A stretch of 64,000 nt of DNA from contig OY751489.1 of NCBI GenBank assembly GCA_963565915.1, positions 3,348,001 through 3,412,000 of the forward strand. The letters are read 5' to 3'. Positions 10,299 through 20,290 of this stretch are shown here, piece by piece (position 1 is the first letter of the stretch; every line of letters starts with the position of its first letter). The stretch is from Entoloma clypeatum (taxonomy: Eukaryota; Basidiomycota; Agaricomycetes; Agaricales; Entolomataceae). The notes under the pieces are model-generated. The model saw only the letters and a program-made list of their open reading frames with translations. It was not told the origin of the DNA and ran no database searches. The position numbers were made by a program, and so were the translations under genes.

Positions 10299-10854
10299 TG
10301 TTACGGCGATAGCCTACAATTGGTACAAGGTCCTAGTCATGTGGGTTCGTACTGTTTCCACACACGAATCCCTCAGTAGGGCGACTTGGTCAAGATCAGC
10401 GAGTTCCTCAGAAGGACGACTCGGTTCGGGGTCTGGCAGAGCTAAGTCCTCGCAAGGCACTTAGTTGGAGAGCGTTTGAAGAATAGACAAGTAAGTGTTG
10501 TATGCCTAGGTCAAGCTAAGGACCTCTACTCTAAGGTTACAGGTCTTATATACATTATCCTATGGCTATAAATAAGTAGGTGCTGCGCAGGAGCTAAATA
10601 GGCCATTGGTTAGTTAGATGTTTCAAGGGGGCTGTGGCATAGGAGTCAGAGATAAGGCCTCAAGGCTGTGAGTCAGAGATAACAAGTGAAAATGTATCTA
10701 AAAGAGGAATCGTCTGAGTCGATGTGAGTCATAGCGCTGATAGGGGGGACACATGTCCCAGGGTCGTCAGAGTTAAGTGAAACAGGGTTTGATAAGGATC
10801 AAGGGTTGAGGGGTCGTGTGAAGGTGCATAGGAAGAGGGTGAAAAAGTGTAACA
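10299..10854 (-). repeat. LTR3 (5' LTR of the composite element)
   Basis: 556 bp, TG...CA ends, followed on the Helitron side by CTCGT. It is the 5' LTR for the minus-strand gag-pol. The sequence just inside it (minus strand AAAGGTCAAGCTGATC) does not begin with the usual TGG of a tRNA primer-binding site, so the primer is unclear. Confidence 0.9.
10545..10553 (-). promoter_or_regulatory. Possible TATA box in the 5' LTR
   Basis: The minus strand reads GTATATAAG about 300 nt into LTR3, a plausible core promoter position for element transcription. The same motif is present in the other two LTRs (LTR2 reads ATATATAAG). No other promoter element was judged reliable. Confidence 0.4.
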
Positions 10855-11103
10855 CTCGTTACTCCACGACATGCAGTATGCATCACATGGAATGAGCATT
10901 CTTTACAAAAATTCTGCAAACAGAAACAAACACAATTACTTGTCTGCACATCTGAAGACACATTCAAAGGGAGACCACTCATGAAGATGGAAATAGGCAT
11001 ACTTGAACATCATCGAGGGGGAGGACGAAAAAATAAAAGAGTGTTGAAGGATCTACCATATCAAATAGAAGTAGCAGTGGGTATGAAGGTGATCATGACA
11101 GAA

Positions 11104-11357
11104 TGTTGGAGAAACCAACATGATAGAACCAAGGCTCTGTGGTGTAGTGGTTAACACCCTTGGTTGAGATCCAAGTGAGCCTGGGTTCAATTTTCAGCAG
11201 AGCCATCATCAAGAGATCTCATGTTTGAGTCCTGCTCATGGAGTATTCCTGCTCATATTTATTATGACGACAGTGAACCCATGACGACAGATGCATCACA
11301 TGATCAGCTGAGGCAACTTGACCGAACAGTTGTTGCTGCTGTTGCTGAATCCTCAAC
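11104..11357 (+). mobile_element. tRNA-derived SINE inside the Helitron helicase
   Basis: A 254-bp insertion bounded by ACAGAA at 11098-11103 and 11358-11363. Removing it with one copy of the repeat rejoins the helicase codons in frame (VIMTE then NIETD), which defines the ends. The head is a complete tRNA-like cloverleaf (11133-11204) with A-box and B-box. The body of about 150 bp has no coding capacity and ends in a GTTGCTGCTGTTGCTG-rich tail and not poly(A). These are the features of a SINE mobilised by a LINE reverse transcriptase. The family is not known to me. Confidence 0.75.
11133..11204 (+). tRNA. tRNA-like SINE head (anticodon GAG), probably not a working tRNA gene
   Basis: 72 nt fold into a full cloverleaf. 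Acceptor GGCTCTG/CAGAGCC pairs 7/7, the D-stem GTGT/ACAC 4/4, and the anticodon stem CTTGG/CCAAG 5/5 with loop TTGAGAT (anticodon GAG). The variable loop is 5 nt, and the T-stem CTGGG/TTCAG includes two G-T pairs. A-box TGGTGTAGTGG and B-box GGTTCAATT fit RNA polymerase III promoters. GAG would read Leu, but eukaryotic tRNA-Leu has a long variable arm that is missing here. The D-arm resembles tRNA-Glu/Asp types, so the anticodon has probably drifted. Its place inside a SINE argues against a functional tRNA. Confidence 0.6.
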
Positions 11358-12103
11358 ACAGAAAACATAGAAACCGACCTGGACATAACAAACGGAGCAC
11401 ACGGCGAAATCGTAGAAATCATCAACAATCCTAGAGAACCTCAACTCGCAGGAACACCGAAAGAAAAGCTGAAATATCTCCCACTTTTCCTTCTAATCAA
11501 ACTTGAATGCACTCAAGCAGGAACACTTGAAGAACTCAAGCCACGAGTCATTCCCGTCGTGCCGACATGGACGACGTACAGAGTGAAAATGATGACGAAG
11601 GAAGGGAAAAAGTTGACGTGTACGGTACGGAGAAGACAATTCAGCCTGACAGCAGCCTATGCTTTCACCAATTATCAATCACAAGGCCAAACAATACCAT
11701 ACATCATTGCCGACATAGCGACACCGCCCACCAGAGGATTGAACATGTTCAATCTCTATGTCACCCTTTCTTGGAGTTCAGGTCAGAATACTATAAGGTT
11801 GTTGCGAGACTTTGACGAACATAACTTTCTGAAAAGCCCCGATGCAGAATTACTGAAAGAAGATGAAAGGCTTTGAAAATTAGACCAAGAAAACAAGGAA
11901 AGTTATGATGCTTTTATACATATCTAGACAGCGAATAACATAAAAAGTTACACCAAACTGAGAGTGCCTGCATGGGGGGGAAAGGTCTTTCAAAAAAGCG
12001 CACCTGGAAAAATGCCAGCCTGCAGGAAAATAACACTCAAGATACATGGATCAAGCAGGGAGAGTGTGAGAAAAAAGATTTGTAATTAAGGGGTCCCAAT
12101 GCA

Positions 12104-12119
12104 CCCTTGCAAGCAAGGG
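12104..12119 (+). other. Hairpin, possible Helitron 3' end signal
   Basis: CCCTTGCAAGCAAGGG forms a 6-bp stem with a 4-nt loop about 230 nt after the helicase stop. Helitrons end in a short hairpin followed within about 10-12 nt by CTRRT. Here AATCTTTT follows, which does not match, so the assignment is weak. The 11877-12103 stretch before it has no gene. Confidence 0.25.
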
Positions 12120-12133
12120 AATCTTTTCACATG

Positions 12134-12355
12134 CTCAACGGATTGACAAGGTGTTGGTGGCGAAAATGCACCATTTTGTAGGCCTGTTCAATTGGTTGGA
12201 CCCAATTTTTTATTTTCTGAAGCTATCATGGTGAAATATACAATTTTATGAGTAAAAATGCACTATTAGCAGTGTTCCTTCCACTGAAATAAAAAATGTG
12301 TCCAATCAGTTGAAAGAGCTCAGGAAATAGCTTGACACCTTGTCAATTCATTGAG
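12134..12355. mobile_element. MITE-like inverted-repeat element
   Basis: A 222-bp AT-rich, non-coding segment with terminal inverted repeats of 21 bp at 12134-12154 and 12335-12355. They match at 19 of 21 positions and share the uninterrupted core ATTGACAAGGTGT. No convincing target-site duplication is seen at either edge, so the superfamily cannot be assigned. Confidence 0.5.
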
Positions 12356-13185
12356 TCTGTGTAAAGTTATTCACCAGCCAAGTTTCCCTCTTATTTTTGG
12401 GCTATTTTGGCTGAGGGCTTCCCAGTTTGACTACTTCTAGGGTATGTATTGATTGACTGGTAGTACCAGCATACAGATAAACTATTTCTATCACTATTCC
12501 AAGCATTACATCCAGCGAGATCTCGCTTTGTGGAACCCAAAACGGCTGGGTCAGTCAGTGTGATGGTTGTGTCGCGTGTGACAGCTTGTGACTGGGGTTA
12601 CCCATACCGGCAGTTGCCCACCAATATTATAAATGGTTACGACAAATCATTGTACAGTAGAGAAAGAACTTGAACACATGGGCGCTCCAGGAAAACAGTC
12701 GAAAAACGGTCCCGTACGAACTGCTATGAAGAGACGGCGAAAGTCCGATAGAGAATTTAGATGTGTTCTTTGGTAAAAACCGCGTAGTTGGATTCCTAGC
12801 AGTTCTGTTGGGATACGCATGGAATGAAATAAACACGTACACAAAAATGGAAGTCAAAAGCACTGCGTCTGCAAATCACAGGGAACAAGTTGAGGAATTC
12901 CAGTATCATGTTCTTACAGACTACCAGCCGCGGACCGTTCGATGAGGATAGCAAGTTTGGACGCCTGTGAGTTGCAGGTGCTCAAAGGTTTGTGAGAGCC
13001 CAGTGTTGATGGACGTTGATGGTGATTGCGAGTCGTTCACGAGAAGCATCTGTGTCTTTGAAGTCTCCCATCGCGTCGCCGATATAAAATTGACCTACAG
13101 CGACAGCGACAGCGCAATGCTCCACCTGCCAACGTCTCTTTAGTTTTGTCTCTGGCAAAGTTTGATTTTGCGGTCGACCACACTT
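12356..13185. other. Intergenic region before the triphosphatase gene
   Basis: No supported gene. A short open stretch begins with ATG at 12679 (about 32 codons, basic: MKRRRKSDREF) and stops soon after. Nothing identifies it. The last few hundred bases should contain the promoter of the downstream gene. Confidence 0.4.
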
Positions 13186-14383
13186 ATGCCGCGGTCCGCC
13201 TCGCCCCCTCCCCTTAAGCGCGCCCGTCTTACCCAGTCTCCTGTCGTACAAACCCACCGCCCCGCTGGCGTCTCCAACGGACACATGGGCGAACCGTTAC
13301 CCCCGCTCTCGCTCTCGATTCTGGGCGTCGAACCCCTAGATGAATTCATCAAAGAAATTGCAGATTTCATTCACCACATGATAGTCACTCGGCCGGATAT
13401 GGCTGGAAATGTCGAGGTCGAGGCCAAGATTGGTGTGCTTAGGGACAAGGGCACGGGTCAGAGGTTGGCGCTGCCTGTCCTTGTTGAAAGCGGTGCGTTT
13501 CTTCATGTCTTTCACAGAAGACACAGGTCATGAACACATGTGTAGTATTAATGCCAGACCTTGATTGTCGATTCGAATCGAATATGTCTGTGGTGAGTGG
13601 ATGCTGTAACCTTGCCTTCGAAGGGAACCCCTCATACTGTACCCTTGTACTTAGAGCCAACACAGGCATTACAACACCCTCCTGAACAACCTCAAAACTT
13701 CCTCGAGCCAGCCCTCACATTCTGCGACCCCGCTGGCATACAGCCATCTCTACCTCATCGACACTTTCTATCCGTCTTCAAACAACCCCAACGAGAAGAT
13801 TCGTGTGACGAGGGACGAGAAGACGGGGGAAGTAACGGAATGCATGCGAAAGATGCGGCTGGGAGATCTTAATATCTACAGCCCCAAGCGTGCGGCGGAT
13901 TGGAGGGTCACTGTTAACCTTGAGATACCAGGTACGCGCTATTTTTCTACTTCACCCGCCCCCTTGCTCTTGACCCTTTGGCCGTTTGACTCTATTTTTT
14001 TCCCCTGCAGTGCCGCATCCGCTTGGGAGTGCGACGCATACGCGGAGAAAGGATAGGATGAGCTATACACATGAAGAGTTTATCATCGACCTCACTCAAG
14101 TGACATCTACCACATCGCCTGGCGTTCCTGTGGGTTCTTTTTCGGTCTCACAAGCATTTCAAGTTTCAACAAACGTCTTTTTTTTTCATTCTCATCTCAG
14201 CCTCAAATATTCCATGAGCTGGAAGTGGAGATTGCGCGGTCTGAACTCCTCCTGGCTACTGCGGCGACCCGAGGAGATCCCAACGTGTCTGAACACGAGC
14301 GGAGTGCATTTGACGAGCTGATCCGTGCTTTTGTGAACAACGCGAGGATTCTTGTCCGGAATACCAGCGATGGATGGCAATAG
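13186..14383 (+). CDS. CET1: mRNA 5'-triphosphatase (Cet1-type capping enzyme subunit)
   Basis: Removes the gamma phosphate from nascent RNA 5' ends, the first step of mRNA capping in the nucleus; in fungi it is a metal-dependent tunnel-fold enzyme. Five exons (13186-13492, 13546-13592, 13655-13931, 14011-14129, 14201-14383) join in frame to 310 codons. Seen: the first tunnel-strand motif EVEAKIG with two metal-binding Glu, then LMPDLDCRFESNM, QHRHYNTLLNN, IDTFYPSSNNPNEKIRVTRD, KMRLGDLNIYSPKRAADWR, a basic RRKDRMSYTHEEFIIDLTQV, and the last metal-binding strand HELEVEI. The start ATG at 13186 is chosen because no in-frame ATG precedes it. It lacks the long N-terminal extension of the yeast enzyme. 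Intron positions were selected to preserve these motifs. Confidence 0.9.
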
Positions 14384-14569
14384 ATGGTGGATTCTGGGGT
14401 ATATATAGGTTCGGAGCACTTTTATTATATCTTCCTGTAATTTTCCAATAGTGATTATGCTATGCAGGCTGGTATGTAGTGATCGTGACTAGAATGGCCA
14501 TGGAAGGGAAAAAACGAAAAAGAACCCGCAAAGGACCGTCCTGAGAGTTAGTTAGGTTGCGCGGCCATG

Positions 14570-16277
14570 TCACAAACCAACGACCTCGACCAGATCTCCG
14601 TCCTCGAGATCTGCGTCTCTGATCTCGACATCGTTGCCCATCCTGTCGCCGTCGACGCATAATCTCGGATCCTTATTTTCTGCTTTCTGACCTCTGCCTC
14701 CCCTTTTATTGTTCTTCTTGGCTTCCCCAGCGCCTGCTTCGAACACTCCAGGATACTGGCTGTCCACTCCAGCTTTCTTTAAGAAAGCTTTAACGATAGC
14801 CCCACACTTCGTCGTAGGTCGTACGGTGAGAGTGATATCTTTCGTGATCGTAGATCGCAATATGAGCTTGAAGGCATCGCCATCTGCATCAGAGGCGGTC
14901 TCAATGAGTTGCGAAGCAAATGGTTCATCGTCTGAAAGTTCTTCCGGTGTGGGTGTCGGTTCCGTATTAAATGATAGCTGCGAAGAGACGTGATTCTTGC
15001 GCATGTATTCATAGGTCGCTTTGTCACAAGCAACTGCACTACGTCAGGATAATGCCTATAGAGATGATTGGATATGAACCTAATTCAGCTTCACCCCATA
15101 TCTGTAACGTCATGGGTGTTACAGACGAGAATATTCGTTTGCCTTTGTAGTTCATGATGAGACTTTCCGGTAAAATAGCAGCTTCATCTGCTGTCGCTTC
15201 GAAAAGATCGCGGAAATTATCGTCCTAAGATGTTATTGATATCGGGGTGCGCAACAGCATCGACAAACACCTACCCGATTCATCTTAAACACCCAGACCT
15301 CTTCTTTTCCCGCTTCGTTCAGAGGGTGTGGTTTCCACCTCACAGATAGCTGAACCGTGTCCGTGTTTTCTGGTGGCGGGGATGAAGCTGGTACCTGGGA
15401 ATGGGCGCGTAAGGCGACAGATTTGGCTATTCGAGCGAGTTCTGGGTTAAGGATGGTAACGTCTGAATCATCATCGTCGAGGATAAGGGTAGGCGATGCG
15501 GGACGGGGTGCTGTGTTTAGCGCCTGCCTGTGAAAACGGTATAAGATATTGTTGAATGGTTTAGGAATCATGTTGAACTCACTGGACGAGAGCGCGCGCG
15601 TTCTGCAGTTGGTGCAGAGGGACAGCCGGGGGTGGCGTTATTGACCGTGACCGCGTCCGCTGGCGTTTACGTCCCAGCCTCTGCCGCGATGCCCTAGGGG
15701 TGTTGGAAGTTCCGAGGAACTCGATCTCTTCATCTTTATCCGAATCGCTTGATAGATCAACCGAAAGCAGGCTGTGGATGCGATTTAACTCAGTATATTG
15801 GCATTCGCGACGCGACGCGTGCTGGTGAACGCATCGAGCTCAGTGATGCGGAGAGGTTTGTTCGCTCACCGATCTAACGCCTTGCTGCTCTGCCATGCAG
15901 GGGTTGGTGCTTTCCGCTTCTGCTTTCGGCGCCGCGGCGATGCATCTGCGTCGTCGCTGTCGCTGTCGACGTGGATTAATTGAGCTTCAGAAACTTCATG
16001 GGTGATGTCAGCATTCTAAATTCGCATAGATTTCCACTCTAGCTTTTCATTTCATACCCTTGTTCAACTTGTCCAACCTCTCCCATGCCTTAGTGGTCCT
16101 CCCGCGATTCCGCAAGAACTTTGCATCTTCATCCTCGACTTGAATAGGCTTTGTCGCAGTGGGTATGGTGAAATGCGCAGGCGATGTGCGCGGTGTTGGT
16201 TCCGTGTCGAATCGGGATGCGGCCTGAACCTTTGGCTTCGGTCTTGGTCGTGGTCGTGGCCGACTGGAGTCTGCCAT
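14570..16277 (-). CDS. Rad60/Esc2-like protein with SUMO-like domains
   Basis: A multi-exon gene convergent with the triphosphatase gene. The N-terminus (MADSSRPRPRPRPKPK) is basic and disordered, followed by acidic Ser/Asp stretches that could bind SUMO (IHVDSDSDDAD, SVDLSSDSDKDEEIEFL). Two ubiquitin-like regions follow: VQLSVRWKPHPL...VWVFKMNR joined by splicing to DNFRDLFEATADEAAILPES, and a C-terminal Rad60-SLD-like domain (FKLILRSTITKDITLTVRPT ... DGDRMGNDVEIRDADLEDGDLVEVV). Rad60/Esc2/NIP45 proteins act in SUMO-dependent genome maintenance and replication-fork repair. Exon joins are approximate, and the 15.6-16.0 kb part includes several small exons. Family fairly sure, exact orthology not. 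Confidence 0.7.
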
Positions 16278-16370
16278 TTCCAGTTGGACGCTTAAAGCAG
16301 GTGTCTAACCGTGGGAAATCGCGGAATTCCCGAAGGTCATTCAAAAGTCACGTGGTCGGAAGGCATTGCG

Positions 16371-19242
16371 ATGGCTTCGACACCTTCACTCGTCTTCAAG
16401 CGAACAAAGTCAAAGCCAGCAGCGCGAGCCCGGCAAGCGACTCCAGACGATGAAGCTGATTTGAGTGCGCAGGCCGCGGAAGACGAAACCCCGAGCACTC
16501 TGGCGACGAAACTCAAGAACAAGGTCAAGCGCTCAAGGCCAAAATCCCGGTTGAGCTTTGGCGGCGACGATGATGAGGTTTGCGTATTTATTGCTCGTTG
16601 GGTTAGACGCTAATTAGGTTTTGCGGGATAGGAGAGCGGCGGAGAGGTCTTTCAGGTAAAGAAGTCTACTTTGAGTCGCAAGTTGACTCTAGGAAAGCAT
16701 CCAGCGTCAGATATCCCCTTTCCTCCCCATCCAAGACTCACATTTTTTTGAGATGCAGGAATCTCCCACTGAATTTGGAACAAGCTACGATTTCGTCAAA
16801 TCGTGGCCCGACGTATGATCAAGCATATCTCAAGGAGTTGAAAGCCAGCACCCCTTCTGCGCGGCCTGCCACTCTGGCCGACCCTTACGATGCGGATATG
16901 TCCATGGACACTGAAGAGGTCTCCATGATGACCGTAGATGGCGCGGAGGACCTCGGTACGCTTTTCCTTCCTTCTTGTTATTTCTTTCAAGTTTGACGGC
17001 GATTTCAGTCACGAACGAAGCTATCATCCCATTTGACTCATCAATAAAAGTCGCCAAAGAGCGGCGCGAACTGCGGCGGAAAACCGGGGTCTCCATAGAG
17101 GAGGAGTTCATCTCTTTGTCGGTCGTTCGCAGAAGTGACGAATACCAAGGGCCTCATCCAGAAAGCCGATTGATGCGAGAGGAAGATGATCTCGGTGAAG
17201 GCGACGACGGTTTGTCTCCTTTTCTTTCTGTCCCTGTTGCAGCTCAAAGTTGCATCAAATCCAGAGTTTGCGGAATATACTAGCGCCCAGGAGCGTATAG
17301 CTCTCGGGAAAAGGGCGAAGAAGTTGGAAGCAAGTAAACGGCGAGATACAATGAAAGAGATGATTAAGGATGTGTGCGTATTGTTCTTCTCCATCCCTCT
17401 AGACACGATTTGATGAGTACCTTAGTGAGGACGAAGACGAGGAAACAGCCGAATGGGAACAAGAACAACTGCGTCGCGGTGGACACTTGACCTCTCGTTC
17501 GACGACACCCGCGCCCAAAGTCAAGGAAGTATACAAACCAGCACCCAGTAAGGCTGTTCATCACCGTTGCGTCCCATCATGCTCACATCACGCCCTAAAG
17601 TACCAGCAGATACACCCGTTCCTACGTTGAGCTCTGCTATGGCCCGACTTACTGAGCAGCTCAACAGATTAAAGACGTCACACTCTTCCAACACTGCTGC
17701 TCTTGATTCTCTTGCTCGAGAACGTGCAGAAGTGGCTGACAGAGAAAGAGAGATGAGGGAGATGGTCGAACAGGCTGAGAAGAAGCGGGCTTGGTTCGAC
17801 AACTTCAAAGACTGGTTGGAAAGTATTGCTAGCTTTTTGGACGAAAAGGTCGGCCTTCATCTTTTCCTTGAATCCCTTGTTTTACGCTTACTCGTGACCT
17901 TTTAGTATCCCCTTCTCGAAAGGCTTGAGGAAGAACATGCATCTCTTCTCCAAGAGCGCTCTGACATGATTTCAATCCGACGCCGCAAGGATGACGAGGA
18001 CGATTTATCAGCCATTCTAGGACCATTGCCAGTCTTACCCCCTGCTGAACCAGAGCCAGAGGAAATGGACGACCTCGGGCGCGTAATTCCCAAACCCTGC
18101 CCTGCCGTTTTGAGACGCGAACGTCGGGAAGCCCGCGCCAAGCGACGACAGAACCGTCACCACCGGCAGACGAAGACTCAAGAAGAAGAGGGTTACTCGA
18201 CGGATTCGTCTCTCCCTCCGCATGACGCGACGGCGTACGTATCTGCGCTGAAATCTGTGGCAATGCGGACGAAGGGCGTGCTGGCAGACGTCAAAGCTGA
18301 AGAATTCTTCGATCCAGCTAAAGGACGCTGGGGTGTCTGGAGGGACTCATATTCAGAAAGCTATATAGGGGCGTATGGTGGATTGGGTGTCGTAAGCGTC
18401 TGGGAGTTTTGGGCAAGGTTGGAAATGGTTGGTTGGGATTGCATCGAGGCGAGATTATCTGTGTTTGCTCATCTGATTTGGAGTCGTTGACGCCACGAAC
18501 AGAATCCCAGGAGCCTTGATAGTTTTAAATGGTACCAAGGACTTTACGCGTATTCACGACCCGATAGCAGGGATCACGAGGATCACGAGCTGGGCCCCGA
18601 CGGAGACTTGGTGGCTTCGATGATATCAAAAGCTGTCATTCCGAGGCTGTCGATAGTCATTCGTGGAGGAGCTGTCGACCCATATTCGGCAGGCAATATC
18701 CGAAGATTGGTTCATATCGCAGAAGAAGTTGAGGTGAGCGTAGAAGGACTGCATGACGCGAAAGCAAAGTTCCAGGTTCGTGTATCGGCTTGTACGGCGA
18801 GGTACCTTTATGACTTTTTTTTTTCCTCCCAGGCATTTTTACAGTCGATCGCAGTCATTTTCCAAAAAGCCATTGACGAGACAGAGTCGCTTCTTGCAAA
18901 ATTCAAAGCCGTGCAGCGCAACGCGCCTGGTTTCGATCCTGAATGCATACCGGCGCGAAGGCGGTTCCTTGCACGCCAAATCAAGCTTGCGGGGAATTTG
19001 GTATGCTGGAGGAAGCATGTGACAGAGCGGTCGGTTCTGGATATATTGGTGAACCGGCTCGTGGAGAACTGTTTTATGGATGTTGCCCTTAGTGGGTGGG
19101 ACGTGGGCGGAGAAGAGTTGGCAAGAAAGGTTCGTGTCTAGACTTTTCTCGTGCTTGAACACTTATCATTGTTTAGATGGCTGGAGTCCTGCCCAATGAT
19201 CTGATACCATACGGGTTAAAGCGACGGCTTGGGACGCGATGA
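16371..19242 (+). CDS. GCFC-family protein (PAXBP1/GCFC2-like, splicing)
   Basis: A long gene of about ten exons with short introns. The N-terminus MASTPSLVFKRTKSKPAARA is basic, followed by acidic, Arg-rich and coiled-coil stretches (AKERRELRRKTGVSIEEEF, FAEYTSAQERIALGKRAKK, LNRLKTSHSSNTAALDSL). The C-terminal GCFC domain includes FFDPAKGRWGVWRDSYSESY, SFKWYQGLYAYSRPD, MISKAVIPRLSIVIR and ARRRFLARQIKLAGNLVCW. The final exon, after an intron that follows 19132, ends MAGVLPNDLIPYGLKRR with TGA at 19240-19242. Family members (PAXBP1, GCFC2, plant ILP1, yeast Ntr2 relatives) work with the DHX15/Prp43 helicase in spliceosome disassembly. It is head-to-head with the Rad60-like gene, 93 bp between start codons. 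Confidence 0.8.
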
Positions 19243-20290
19243 TACGTTCAATGTTGCACACCTAATTCTATTGCGCCTCTTAGGACTTTGTAAGTCAGTT
19301 GCCGAGTTTTGTGGCCCTTCTATTTCGTCGAGTATGCCGTATTCTCAAGGGGTTCAGCCTGAACGTCTGTTCACTTGTTACGCTGCCGCCTTTCCGGCTC
19401 TCGGAGACTAGCATTTGAAGCACTTTGGCCCCCGCAAGACGTCCTGCATGGGATGTTCAATCTCTTGTGGGTTGGCTCGTTCCGCTGTCAGACATTGTAT
19501 CTTGAAATGGAAAGTTTTTATGACGTTTGGCTAGAAGGGAGTGGTCCTAGGAGATATATATTATGATTTCAGAGTCTCGTGCATTCAATATGGCGAACAA
19601 ACAAGACAGGACTACATGGTACACTGCGGAGACCTCGCCTGCTCACGATCCAATTGATATATACACAGTCGAATGGGGGCGGAGCAACTTAGTGGGGCTG
19701 CGGCTTTGGGGTTGGAAACAAGTAGAGCTACGGCTACAGAGAGGAAGATTGGTGGGGATTAGGACGCAATAGTGCCAATGCCACACACTAGTCGTGCGAT
19801 CAACAATACAAGATCTGTGCCTGCCCTAACCTCGTTCTTTCCTTCTGCCCTTCGCGCACTTGTCCAGCATAACGTCATCAAAATCAACTGCGCGCATGTA
19901 GGCCAGCAAAGACGGCAAGCGGCGGAAGTCCGTACTTCAGATCTCAGACGTTACTCGGAACATCGCCCTACAGGAAGATAAGAGTAGGCCCTAGTGGCGG
20001 GACGGAGACCCTCCGAATATCGAACCCTCATCGTCCTCGTCGTCACTCTCGTAAGTCGAGGGGGTCTGTGGACGAGGATGAGCCCTGCGGAAGACTCAAG
20101 GGTGGAGAGTTGCGGAGAGGAACTGCGGGACGAGTCGGGGGAGGTGCGGGAGTCGAACGACAGGGGACGGTGTTGCCAGTAGCCAGTAGGTCGCGGAGAA
20201 CGATCTCGATTGGTCAGCACTATTCCGAACTTACTACTGGATTGACGCGTCCACCTCAAGTCCACTTCTTCTCCGAGTCTCTTCTGCGGC
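19243..20290. other. Intergenic region, no gene recognised
   Basis: About 1 kb with only short open frames in all six frames and no recognisable protein, RNA or repeat. It includes the 3' flank of the GCFC gene and the promoter of the chromodomain gene. Confidence 0.5.

Larger units (their letters stand above)
1257..10854 (-). mobile_element. Composite Ty3/Gypsy chromovirus with three LTRs
   Basis: A 9.6-kb LTR retrotransposon insertion reading on the minus strand. Three LTRs of 556-557 bp start TGTTACGGCG and end GTGTAACA. Between them lie a deleted internal segment (1814-3818) and a nearly complete one (4376-10298) holding gag, pol (protease, reverse transcriptase, RNase H, integrase with chromodomain) and a third ORF. 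A 5-bp duplication flanks the whole block, so it sits in the Helitron as one unit. LTR1 and LTR3 resemble each other more than either resembles LTR2, so the array is a mosaic and not a simple tandem duplication. Stops and frameshifts in gag and pol make it non-autonomous today. The integrase-linked chromodomain places it in the chromovirus lineage. Confidence 0.9.
10855..11876 (+). pseudogene. Helitron helicase remnant, second half
   Basis: This continues the helicase broken at 1256. VTPRHAVCITWNEH follows the retrotransposon, and VAVGMKVIMTE runs to 11103. After the SINE the frame continues with NIETDLDITNGAHGEIVEI and the terminal helicase motifs YAFTNYQSQGQTIP and NMFNLYVTLSWSS (stop at 11876). 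The part from 11364 to the stop is open, as is 10855-11103. So the two insertions, and not point mutations, are the main damage here. The downstream end of the Helitron is not certain (see the hairpin at 12104). Confidence 0.85.

Noticed and set aside
14709..14993. Plus-strand open frame opposite the Rad60-like last exon
   Set aside because: It is the antisense shadow of a clear SUMO-like domain on the minus strand.
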